From CAWATZ01 sp963784995 (GTDB lineage: Bacteria > Planctomycetota > Planctomycetia > Gemmatales > Gemmataceae): DNA of 16,967 bases. The position numbers and the translations under genes were made by a program. The stretch spans positions 1 to 16,967 of the forward strand of contig CAWATZ010000019.1 in the NCBI GenBank assembly GCA_963784995.1, read 5' to 3'. This document shows positions 7,115 to 16,960 of the stretch, piece after piece. How positions within the stretch are numbered: the first letter of the stretch is position 1; every line of letters begins with the position of its first letter. Under the pieces are notes generated by a model. It did not search any database, was not told the DNA's origin, and was given only the letters and a program-made list of their open reading frames with translations.

Positions 7115-10089
7115 ATGCCGCACACCAAGTTGCTCATCGAACAGTGGCTGCCCATTGCCCCCATCGGGGCCGAGTGCATGCGGGAGCGGGGGGCGTCCTC
7201 GGCGTTGCCGCCGCTCTACTTCCTGCACGTCTGGTGGGCGCGGCGGCCGCTGACCGTTAGCCGGGCCGCCATCCTCGCCAGCCTGCTGCCGGCGTACCCG
7301 GTCGCCGGTGATTCGGACGTGCGGCCGTGGCCGGAGAAGTTCCGCAAGCAATTCCCGACCTTCGATGCCTACAAGCAGTGGTTCATCAAGCTGATCGGGA
7401 TCCGTGGTGATCCAGTTGCAGGTCGCAAACTCCTTCAGTGGGCCGCAGACCAGGGGAAGCAAATCCCGAACCCGTACGGCTACTCACGAGCCTACACCGT
7501 CAATCCGTCACAGGACCAACTCCACGAGTTGTACGACCTGCTGGAGTGGACGTGGGGGACGCGAGACATTACCTTCTGCGACCCGATGGCTGGCGGAGGC
7601 AGCATCCCGTTTGAGGCCCTTCGGTACGGGCTGACTGTCCACGCGAATGAGTTGAATCCTGTGGCCAGCGTCATTCTCAAGGCCACGCTGGACTATCCAG
7701 CCCGCTTCGATTCATCACTTGTCGCTGATATTCGTCAAGTATGGCAAGCTTTGGGCCGAGAAAGTGCAGGAGCGGCTAAGGCCGTTCTTCTCGGACATTC
7801 CCGAGGATGCCATCGGAGGCTGTTACGTCTGGGCCCGGACGGTGCCCTGTCCCATAACCGGCAAACCAGTACCGCTGTCGCCGAACTGGTGGTTGCGGAA
7901 AGGTGCCGAGCCGGTGGCCGTACAGGTGATCGCGACGGACGGCATGAATCATTGCCGATTCCAGATCGTCAAGGGGAAGGCCGCTTGCGCCAAGTCGATT
8001 CCCGGACAAGGGAACCATCAAGCGAGGTGAAGGCGTTAGCATCTGGGCCAAGAATGAGACGATCTCCGGAGACTACATCAAGCAGACGGCCAAGGCTGGT
8101 GAGATGAAGGAGCAACTGATCGCTGTCGGCATCAAGAAAACCGGCGAGTTCACGTTTCAGGCACCAACCGCCGCCGACGAGGAAGCAGTCCACAAGGCTG
8201 AGGTAGAAGTCAAGAAGCGGTGGCCTGGATGGGAAGCCAAGGGACTGATCCCGACCGAACCCCGCCGCGAGGGCCGTGCGGACTGGGCGTGCGAAATCTA
8301 CAACATGACACGCTGGTGCGACACTTACTCACCTCGCCAACTTCTCGCGATGGTAACATTCGTCGAATGCCTCTATGAAGTTATTCACCAAGCCGAGCAA
8401 GCAATCGGGACAGACAGAGCACACGCAGTCCAAGTCTACCTGGCCATCGCGATCGATAAAGCTTCGGACTACAACTCGAAGCAGATCCGTTGGGATTCTA
8501 CGCGAGACAAAATTGCCAACTCGTTCGCTCGACACGATTTGAGCATGCGGTGGAGCTTTGCCGAATTCGATGCCAGCCGGAATCTGGCCACCTGGGTGGT
8601 AGACCAAGTCAGCGAGTCTGTCTCTGAGATGAGCAGGATGCTTGCTCCGTTGCCCCCAATGCTTTTCGGCTCGGGCGGAAGACCTGTCATCGAACGTCTT
8701 TCATTCCGCACCGGCCCCGCTCAGTCGATGCACTCTATCCTGACTGGTAGCATTCGCTGCATCACAGTTGATCCACCTTACTACGACAACGTCAACTATG
8801 CTGAGTGTTCCAACTACTTCCTCGTCTGGATGAAGAGAACGCTGGGTCAGCAATTCCCGGAGCTGTTCAACCCGGACGACCCTGAGCAACTCGCCAACGC
8901 CGACGATGAAGCGATCATGAACGTCGCTCGATTCAAAGAGGCCGGAAGGAAGGCCAAGCAACTGGCGACCGCCGACTACGAGAATAAGATGTTCGCCTGC
9001 TTCCGTGAGATGCATCGAGTTCTCAGCGAGGATGGCGTGCTGACGGTGATGTTCACCCACAAGCAGGTCGAAGCCTGGGACACTCTCGGCACCGCCCTGA
9101 TCAAAGCCGGCTTTCGCATCGATGCCTCTTGGCCGGTGAATACCGAAAGCGACAAGAGCCTGCACCAGGCCAAGAAAAACTCTGCTGCAAGCACAATTCT
9201 GCTCACTTGCCGCAAGCGAGAGAAGTCTGGGGAGTCCGTCTGGTGGGACGATCTCAAGGGCAAGGTGAAAGAAGTCGCCCGACAGAAGGCCGAGGAGTTC
9301 GAGAAGGAAGGCATCACCGGCGTGGACCTGTACATCAGCACGTTCGGCCCGGTGCTGGCGATCATCTCCGAGAACTGGCCGGTGCTGACCAGCGAGTCGG
9401 ACGCAAAGGGCGATCCGCTGCCGCTCAAGCCTGGCGATGCCCTCGACCTGGCCCGGCAGGAAGTCATCAACCGCCGGAAACAGGGCCTATTGCTCGGCCG
9501 GCAGGTCGAGTTTGACCCGCCGACTGACTGGTATCTGATGGCCTGGGACGCCTTCCGCGCACAGCAGTTCCCGGCCGACGAGGCCCGCAAGCTGGCCATC
9601 GCCCTGGGACGCGACCTGGAGGCCGACATTGTCAAGGACAAGCGCTTGGTGACCAAGAAGGGAGCGAAGGTCACCCTGAACCTGCCGAAGGATCGGCGGA
9701 AAAAGGGCATGGTGGACCCGGAGGCCGAGGCGTTTCCGCACCTGATCGATGCCCTCCATACGGTCATGCTCGTCTACGAGGAGGATGGCTCGAAGGCGTG
9801 CCAGGTGGCCGTGGACCGGCACAGGCTCCGCGAGGACGGCCGGTTCAAGGCGCTGGTCGAGGCCGCCATACGGGCCATCCCAACGACGCGGGGAAAGGAC
9901 AAGAAGTTCCTGCGGCCGGAGATGGAGACTTTGGAGGCGTTGCGGCTCCTATTCTGGCCAGACCTGCCGGCCCCGAAGGAGGAACTACCCCCAAAGCCCC
10001 CAGAGAAGACGCTGTTCGACACGACGGAGCAAGAGGCCATCGAGGAGTTTGATGACGCGGAGGAAGAAACCGAGGATGGAGATGAGTAG
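7115..10089 (+). CDS. DUF1156 DNA amino-methyltransferase (PglXI-like), two frameshifts (about 7736 and 7990-8005)
   Basis: Modification enzyme of the locus, about 990 residues when repaired. The N-terminal DUF1156 domain is clear: LIEQWLPIAPIGAECMRER, then YFLHVWWARRPLTVSR. The AdoMet-binding motif is FCDPMAGGGSIPFEALRYG (Asp about residue 156). The catalytic motif IV is DPPYYDN at 8770-8790, typical of N6-adenine or N4-cytosine methylation. The first frame runs to DIR at about 7735; coding sense continues one base over (KYGKLWAEKVQERL) to KGKAACAK near 7994. It then moves one more base to PDKGTIKRGEGVSIW and runs open to TAG at 10087. The start at 7115 has ACGGAGAG upstream. The centre (about 7400-9250) is much less GC-rich than both ends. 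With DUF499 and the helicase it forms the core of a modification-based defence system; in type 3 BREX the methylase PglXI also carries DUF1156. Target sequence unknown. Confidence 0.85.
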
Positions 10090-10120
10090 AATCTGAGGTA
10101 GGAGCCTTCGGAGGTGCGCG

Positions 10121-12136
10121 ATGACGACAATGACGATGCCCTGGCACGAACGAGTGGAGAGCTTCACTCGACATCTCCTTCAAACGAGCCAGGGCACGAT
10201 CATCCCTATCCACGGAAGCACGGGAAGAGGGAAGACCCGGCTTCTGCGCGGCGTGGCCGCCCATCTCGCGAACCGAGGCTCGATCCCGGTGTACCTCTCG
10301 CCTCCGCAAGGAGAGGAGGATACGGCAGGAGCAGCTCTTGCGACCGCTGCCGACACGTTGAAGGCTCACACACTCCTCAACGGCCAGACAGCAACACTCA
10401 AGGACTTGCGAGCGTCACGGGAACGGAAGATCAGCATCGTCCTGGATGGCATGCGGAAGGCAGCGAACTCGGTGGTGCTGCTGCTGGACGAACCAGCCCG
10501 CTGGGTTGCAGGCGAGTGGTCGGGCGAGTCCTCAGCGACGGGGCGACGGTTCACGCTCCAGGTTTGCCACGAACTGGCCACTCGGTCCGGCTGCCGTGTC
10601 GTTTACACAGGCGGCAACTTCGGGGTTCGGACCGACGAAGAACCGTACTACCTCCCGAGAGCGTGGAGCGAGTTGGACCTGCCGAGGAAGCTGACGGAAC
10701 ATCCCGCGTGGAAGGAGATGAGCAGGGGGCTGGGAGGGGCGTTCACCGAACAAGCTACCCCCCTTCTGTGCCGGATACTGACGATGCTGTCAATCGTGGC
10801 AACGCCCGCGGAGGCGGCGGAGGCGGCTCGGACGAGCCTCGGGGTGAACGAGATCGCGGCCCTCCTTGAACAGCGTTCCGCGAGCCGGCCCCAGCTTCGG
10901 CGAGCCTGGGCATGTTTTGCCCTGGTCCGCAAGGCCACCGACCAGCGCCTGTACGAGCGCCTGGCGGGCGACCTTCCCATCGACCTGTGTTTTGTCGTCG
11001 AAGAATTACTGCTGACGAGGATCGAAGGGGGTTACGAACTGCACCCGGTACTCGCCCAGTCGATCAACCCAAGGAAGGTGCTGGGAACAGAGTACCGAGA
11101 CGTTCAGCAGAACCTGACGAGGCACTACCTCGGCAATAATGCTTCCCTCGCTGATGCCACCGAGGCGTTCTTCCACGCAACTGAGGCAGGAGATGACTAC
11201 CTGGTGTCGCAGGCGCAGCCGTTTTTCGTCGAGCAATTTCATCTCCGGGGGCGTAGCCTCTCAAAGCAGAAGAGATACGGCGAGGCGGCAGAAGTCTTTC
11301 GTCAAGCAGTGGAGCTAGACCCGAACGACGACTACGCACACCACTATCGCGCGTTCAATCTCGACGTGATCGCAGAAGATCAGCCGACCATCGAAGGCGA
11401 GTACCAGCGGGCCATCGGCCTCTATTCGCGTCACCCGTGGTGGCACTCCCGGTGGATCAACTACCTCATCACGGTCGGCAGGACGACCGATGCCCGAACT
11501 GCGTTCGCCCAGGCCGCGGAGGCCCTCCAGGAAGCGATGGAGTCCCACCCAGAGTATGTGTATCGGTCGCTCCATTCATGGGTCGCGGCGTTGCTCCTTC
11601 ATCGCGCACAGTTGGACTTCGCCAGGCAGGTCTTGGACCGCGTCCCCGTGGAGGTACGGCGAGACCATCGGGGGTTCGTGGCACTCGAAGAGAAGCTGGC
11701 TGCGATGGAAGAGGCTCGTCGAGGGCGCGGCGTCTTCCCCCTGTCCGTCCCGGCCAGCCAGCACTGGCGGAAGTCGCCGCACCTCGACTTCCCGCCCCAG
11801 GTGGGTGGTAAGGACCTGCGGACCTGGCACCCTGCCCGTGTCGAGGCCGTCTCGCAGCAAGGCATCACGTTGATCGTCGGTAAGCCGCCAGAGGGAGGCT
11901 CTCCGCCCACCTATGGAATGGTCAACCTGCCCATCGAGCGGTTTAACGCCGCCACGCTCGATGAACGCGCTGCGGACCTGCGACCAGGGCGGTTCCTCGA
12001 ACTCGCTTTCTACGGTGATGAAGGCGTTCTGCGGATTCGGACACACCCCCAGTCGGCATGGGAAGATCCCGACCTGCCTTACCTGAATCCTCCGGACACC
12101 TTGCGTTACCTGCGAAAGCTGGAACGATCATCGTGA
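10121..12136 (+). CDS. STAND-type NTPase with TPR repeats (putative Avs-like sensor)
   Basis: A 671-residue intact protein. Starts MTTMTMPW at 10121, with GGAGG at 10110-10114, six bases upstream; the in-frame ATGs at 10130 and 10136 are worse placed. Walker A is GSTGRGKTRLL (G32-T39). Walker B is VVLLLDEPARW (D123, E124). A winged-helix-like region probably follows (about 200-330). TPR-like helices occupy about 375-520, clearest at RYGEAAEVFRQAVELDPND, where the A-x-F-x2-A-x2-L-x-P pattern is visible. The last 110 residues are beta-rich (ARVEAVSQQGITLIVG) and unidentified. This is the order of STAND ATPases, which oligomerise when their TPR sensor binds a phage protein and then activate an effector. 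No effector domain is fused here; the MBL enzyme encoded next, overlapping the stop, is the likely effector. The gene lies 31 bases after the methylase. A signalling role is inferred; ATPase plus TPR is seen directly. Confidence 0.75.
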   Translation: MTTMTMPWHERVESFTRHLLQTSQGTIIPIHGSTGRGKTRLLRGVAAHLANRGSIPVYLSPPQGEEDTAGAALATAADTLKAHTLLNGQTATLKDLRASRERKISIVLDGMRKAANSVVLLLDEPARWVAGEWSGESSATGRRFTLQVCHELATRSGCRVVYTGGNFGVRTDEEPYYLPRAWSELDLPRKLTEHPAWKEMSRGLGGAFTEQATPLLCRILTMLSIVATPAEAAEAARTSLGVNEIAALLEQRSASRPQLRRAWACFALVRKATDQRLYERLAGDLPIDLCFVVEELLLTRIEGGYELHPVLAQSINPRKVLGTEYRDVQQNLTRHYLGNNASLADATEAFFHATEAGDDYLVSQAQPFFVEQFHLRGRSLSKQKRYGEAAEVFRQAVELDPNDDYAHHYRAFNLDVIAEDQPTIEGEYQRAIGLYSRHPWWHSRWINYLITVGRTTDARTAFAQAAEALQEAMESHPEYVYRSLHSWVAALLLHRAQLDFARQVLDRVPVEVRRDHRGFVALEEKLAAMEEARRGRGVFPLSVPASQHWRKSPHLDFPPQVGGKDLRTWHPARVEAVSQQGITLIVGKPPEGGSPPTYGMVNLPIERFNAATLDERAADLRPGRFLELAFYGDEGVLRIRTHPQSAWEDPDLPYLNPPDTLRYLRKLERSS

Positions 12137-12153
12137 TACCTGCCTCGCTGGAC

Positions 12154-13182
12154 ATGGAGCGGCTCTACGTCTTCCTGTTCGGGCCGGGATACGGGGAGTC
12201 GGTCGCGGTGCGCGTGCCTCCGGATCAGTGGCTGGTAATCGACAGTTGCCGGATTGCGAGGCAACCCGCCGCTTCCCACGTCTTGCGTCGTTATGGGGGG
12301 AAGTTGACACTTCTGCTCCTGACCCACCGACACAAGGACCACTATCGCGGGTTCGTTGATCTCCTCGCCTTGGGGGAGTGGAGCCGGATCGGATGTAATG
12401 ACTGGCGGGTCATTGACACCGAGCCGGTTGATGCCGCCGACCCAGAAGATCAACTGGGTTCAGGGCTGGCTCAGGTTCTCACCGAGATTCAAAATCAGTG
12501 GCGGGCTCGACCAGCAAGTCGGCTCCTGACTCGACGGGGGGCTAGCTGCCCCATCGGCCTGGGGGTGTTGCACATCCTTTACCCAGACGAAGCATTCGCA
12601 CTCGCCAACCGCTACGGCGAGCCGAACAACCTGTCAGCCGCCGCCGTTCTTGAGTGGAATGGGATGAGCCTGCTGTTCGGGGCGGATGTTGAGAACCCAC
12701 ACTGGCAGGAGATCGCTGCCCATCGCCCCAACCTGGGAACGCACGTTATCCTGAAGGTGCCGCATCACGCCTCGCGCGAAGCACAACACCACTGCTTCCT
12801 CCAGGGCAACCCCGGTCGAGCGTGGCTTGTGACCCCCTACAACCTCAACTACGGGCTTCCGCGATTCGAGGACGACCAAGGGATGGCCACGCTCCTCGGG
12901 CATGAAAAAACCGTCCACTTGACCGGGTTGCCGGTCCGACATTCGCAACAGAACGATCACCCGTGTGACACGACGCGACAAGACCTGCTGCACGGAGTCC
13001 ATCCGAAACCGCTCCCGTTCAGTCTCCCCGGTGGGATCACCGGCGTTGAGGTCTCCCCCGAGCCAGATCAACTGTCTTGCTACGTTGGTGTGTGGCTGGA
13101 TGCGACGGGGGGACATGAGGTATTTCATGGCCCTGGCTCCCTTCGCATCCGTGAAGCCCCGCCGCCCAAAGGCACAACATGA
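12154..13182 (+). CDS. MBL-fold metallohydrolase paired with the STAND ATPase
   Basis: A 342-residue intact protein from ATG 12154, beginning MERLYVFLFGPGYGES. An in-frame GTG at 12133 would overlap the STAND stop as GTGA and add seven residues; neither start has a strong ribosome binding site, so coupling to STAND translation is likely. Active-site motifs are complete: LTHRHKDHYRGF (HxHxDH; H58, H60, D62, H63 from 12154), LLFGADVEN with Asp178, and KVPHHAS with H204/H205. This is a ComEC-type MBL domain, expected to bind two metals and cleave phosphodiesters; DNA, RNA and nucleotide second messengers are all possible substrates. MBL proteins accompany STAND ATPases in Avs type 1-like systems, which supports an effector role by inference. 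Its stop overlaps the helicase start as ATGA. No signal peptide or membrane helix. Confidence 0.8.
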   Translation: MERLYVFLFGPGYGESVAVRVPPDQWLVIDSCRIARQPAASHVLRRYGGKLTLLLLTHRHKDHYRGFVDLLALGEWSRIGCNDWRVIDTEPVDAADPEDQLGSGLAQVLTEIQNQWRARPASRLLTRRGASCPIGLGVLHILYPDEAFALANRYGEPNNLSAAAVLEWNGMSLLFGADVENPHWQEIAAHRPNLGTHVILKVPHHASREAQHHCFLQGNPGRAWLVTPYNLNYGLPRFEDDQGMATLLGHEKTVHLTGLPVRHSQQNDHPCDTTRQDLLHGVHPKPLPFSLPGGITGVEVSPEPDQLSCYVGVWLDATGGHEVFHGPGSLRIREAPPPKGTT

Positions 13183-16100
13183 GCAAGCTGCGTGACATCC
13201 CGTTCCAGATCAGCTACGGCCCCAGCGACGACCGGCTGAACCGCTTCTTCATCCCGGCCCTCGCCGCCTCGGTGCGCTACGACCGCGCGGCCGGCTACTT
13301 CTCCAGCAGCATGCTGGCGGTGGCGGCGGCCGGGGTGGTGCGGCTGATCGCCAACGGTGGCCGGATGCGGCTCCTGTGCGGTGCTGATCTTTCGGAGGGC
13401 GATGTCGAGGCAATTCGCAAGGGGCACGAGCAACTGGCCGACGTGGTCGGCAGGCGGATGAAGATCCGGCTGGCCCTGCCCGAGGATGATTACGTCAAGA
13501 ACCGCGTCCAGGCCCTGGCCTGGCTGGTCGGCAGCGGCCAGCTCGACATCCAGGTCGTCTTGCCGAAGGGGCCGGATGGGCAGCCGCTGCCCGGGTCGGT
13601 CGCCGAGGCGTACTACCATCCCAAGGAAGGGATCTTCACCGACGCCGAGGGGAACCAGATGGCGTTTTCCGGAAGCGTGAACGAGTCGGCGACCGCGCTG
13701 GTCGAGAATTACGAATCCTTCCTGGTCGTCACCTCCTGGCAGACTCCGGCGTACGTCGCCTCGATCCAGACGCGCTTCGAGAAACTCTGGTCCGGCAAGG
13801 ATCGCGACTGGATTGCTCTCCCCATCCCCGAAGCGGCCCGGCGGGAACTGCTGAAGTTGCGGCCCAGCGTGCCGCCGACGCATGATGCCCTGGAGCCGCC
13901 GCCGCAAGAGACGAAGCCGGTGGAGCCTCCGTCGGAGGCGGCGAGAAATGCCGAGCGCGAACGCATCCTCTTCCAGTTCTTGCGGGACGCGCCCCGGCTG
14001 CTGGGGGCCGGCCCGCTCGGGGCGGCGACCAGCACGGTCAAGCCCTGGCCGCATCAGCAGCGGGTGGTCCAGGCGGTGGTCGAGCGGTTCCCGTTCCCGG
14101 CCATGCTGTGCGACGAGGTCGGCCTGGGCAAGACCATCGAGGCGGGCCTGATCCTGCGCGAGCTGCTGCTCTCCGGCCGGGTCAAGCGGGCACTGCTGCT
14201 GGTCCCCAAAAGCGTCCTCAAGCAGTGGCAGGAGGAGCTGTACGAGAAATTCGCCCTGAACGTCCCCCGCTACGACGGCCAATCGCTGCGGGACGTGTTT
14301 GACCGCGACTTGAAACTCCCTGCCGGCGTCAATCCGTGGAACAGCCGGCCGGTCCTGCTGGCGTCGAGCCACCTGGCCAAGCGGCGCGAGCGTCAGCAGC
14401 AGCTTGCCGAGGCGGACCGCTGGGACCTGCTCATCATTGACGAGGCCCACCATGCCCGCCGGAAGGACTTCCTGAGCCGGGAGCAGTTTCGCCCCAACCG
14501 CTTGCTGGAGCTGCTGGTCGGCACCCATCAGATTCCCGGCCTGAAAGAGAAGACCCGGGGCCTGATCCTGCTGACTGCGACGCCAATGCAGATTGATCCC
14601 ATCGAGGTGTGGGACCTGCTGAAGGTGATGGGGCTGGGAGGCCGCTGGGGCGCTGGTGAGGGGAACTTCCTGCGTTACTTCGAGGAGCTGCGCCGGCCGG
14701 TTGGGGAGGCAGACTGGGGCTTCGTGGCGGGAATGCTGCACGACTACTTCGCGGCCGGCGGCAGCTGGGACGAGTCCTTCTGCCGGGTGGCCGAGCAGAA
14801 GCTCGGGCCGGCCACGTGGGACCAGGTGAAGGCATTGCCGGACGCCGGCAGCCCCGAAGGGATGGTCCGGCGTCTGCCGGGCGAGGCCCAGATCGTGGTG
14901 CGCGAGCTGGCCCGGCGGCACACGCCGCTGCGCCGGTATCTGTTCCGCAACACCCGGGAGCTGTTGCGCGTCTACCGGCAGAAAGGACTGCTCAAGGACA
15001 ACATCCCTTACCGCGACCCACGCCAGGTCTGGATCGATCTGCGGCCCGAGGAATGGGACCTGTACCAGCGGATCGAGCAGTACATCCGGCACCACTACCA
15101 GAAGTACGAGGCGGAGCGGAAGGGCCTGGGCTTCATCATGACCGTCTACCGCCGCAGGCTGACGAGCAGCTTTCACGCCATCGCTCAGAGCCTGCAGCGG
15201 CGGCTTGACTTCCTCCGCGGCCAGATCGGGGTGGACCAGATCCTGACGGAGGATGACACCGAGCAGGAGGAACTCGACCAGGACGTCAGCGAGAGCTTGT
15301 TCGCGGGCACGTCAGCCGACGAGCGAAACGAACTGGTGGAGCTGTGCCAGGGAGAGATCGACTATCTCGAAGACTTTCTGACACAGCTCCGTTCCCTTGG
15401 CTCGGACAGCAAGTTCGAGCAACTGGCGGCGGACCTGGGGCAGATCCTTCAGAAGCGCGACTCGGTGATCGTCTTCACGCAGTACACCGACACGATGGAC
15501 TACCTGCGCGATCGGCTGCGCGACGTGTATGGCGGACAGGTGGCGTGCTACAGCGGCCGTGGCGGGGAGCGCTGGCAGGCTGGAAAGTGGGTCACTGTCA
15601 GCAAAGAGAGCATCAAGACGGAGTTCCGGTCAAGCCGGGAGGTGAAGATGCTGCTCTGTACCGAGTCGGCATCGGAAGGGCTGAACCTGCAAACGTGCGG
15701 CGTGCTGATCAACTACGACATGCCCTGGAACCCGATGCGGGTCGAGCAGCGGATCGGCCGGATTGACCGCATTGGCCAGAGCTACGAGCGCGTCTGGGTC
15801 CGCAACTATTTCTATGAGCAGACAGTCGAGGCGGACATTTATCATCGGCTGGACGACCGGATCGGGTCGTTCGAGCACGTCGTCGGCGAATTGCAGCCGA
15901 TCCTGGCCCGCGTGGCCCGGGTGATCGAGGCGGCGGCAATGCTCGGGGATGAGAAGCGAGAGCAGCTGCTGGCCCAGGAAATCGCCAGCATCAACCAGGC
16001 GGTGCGCTCGGCCGAGGCCGAGACGCTGGATCTCGACCGGTTGGTGGACGCGGAAGCGGCCGTGGCCGCTTCCGAACCGCCCCCGCTGACCATGCCCGAG

Positions 16101-16960
16101 CTGGAGCGAGCCCTGGTCGAGTCAGGTCAGTTCAACGGCCGCTTTCATCCTCACCTGTCCATTGCCGGAGCGCATCTGCTTGACTGGAATGGGCAAATGC
16201 AGCCGGTGACGTTCGACCCGGCCGTGTCGGACGAACACCCGAACAGCCTGCGCTTGCTCACCTACGGCAGCGACCTTCTGACCGAGGTCCTCGCGGCCGT
16301 GGAGCCGCCCACGGACTCACCCCAGGGTGGCCGGCTCGCCCGCTGCTGGACCAGTCAGCCGGTCGAACGCATCGGCTGGTATGCGCTCGGGCGCCGACGC
16401 CCAGACGGATTTGCTCCCTGGCATGCCTGCGCGACGTGATCTGCTCGACCGGAGCCAGCATCCCACGAAATGCGGTTGATACCGTCCGCGAGAATTTCGC
16501 TCAGGAAATCGCGCCCCTGTGGGAGCAGGAGATCAAGACGCGCCAGGGCCAGGAGCGGGGTCGCGCGGAAGCCCTCGCCGAGGAGATCCGCGACCTGCTG
16601 CTCCAGGCCGCCTACACCGAGCTGCTGAAAGCGTCTTCGGACGGCCTGTTCCGCACGGAAGATCGGGCCGGCTTCTCCCTGGAGACGGTCCACCGACTCC
16701 GCCGACACAAGTTCCCCTTTGCCGGGGCGTTGAAGGCGGTGGCCGTGACGGGCCTCAAGCCCTCGGCAACGGACCCGAGATACCTGAAGCTGGCACAAAC
16801 GCGACCGGATCATCTGGACCGCCGGTTTGAAACGTTCAGGGACCGCATCGCCGAGCTTCTGCCCTTGTACGTTGCCGCGGCTGAAAGTGAGAAGCCCTGT
16901 CCTGTTCCTGCATCCAGCCAGGAGATCCAGGTCGCTCTTTATTGGGGAGTCTGCCCTTGA
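13179..16960 (+). CDS. PLD-SNF2 (DEAH) helicase, frameshift near 16407
   Basis: About 1,260 residues when repaired. The start at 13179 overlaps the previous stop (ATGA), with AAAGG upstream. N-terminus: phospholipase D-like nuclease domain with YYHPKEGIF (H147-x-K149) and SGSVNES (GSxN, 165-168). SNF2-type superfamily 2 helicase follows: motif I DEVGLGKTIEAG (D312-G323), motif II DEAH (421-424), motif III LTATP (465-469), motif V SASEGLNLQ, motif VI QRIGRIDRIGQ (857-867). The frame written ends at a TGA at 16437-16439, but family-like sequence continues two bases over (ICSLACLRDV, VRENFAQEIAPLWEQEI, ALAEEIRDLLLQAAYTEL) to TGA at 16958. So the break is at about 16407-16409, within PDG|ICSL. 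Helicases of this class translocate on DNA in DISARM, type 3 BREX (BrxHII) and related systems; the PLD part may cut or only bind DNA. It closes the operon as far as seen. Confidence 0.88.

Noticed and set aside
13125..15176. 683-codon open frame on the minus strand
   Set aside because: Antisense shadow of the helicase; composition is biased to Gln, Leu, Arg and Pro with no family signature, and the plus strand has all the helicase motifs.
558..16960. Calling the locus a complete BREX or DISARM system
   Set aside because: No PglZ, BrxA, BrxL or BrxB-like gene and no DUF1998 (DrmB) or DrmA gene is visible; only the ATPase, methylase and helicase parts are shared, so I describe it as related.
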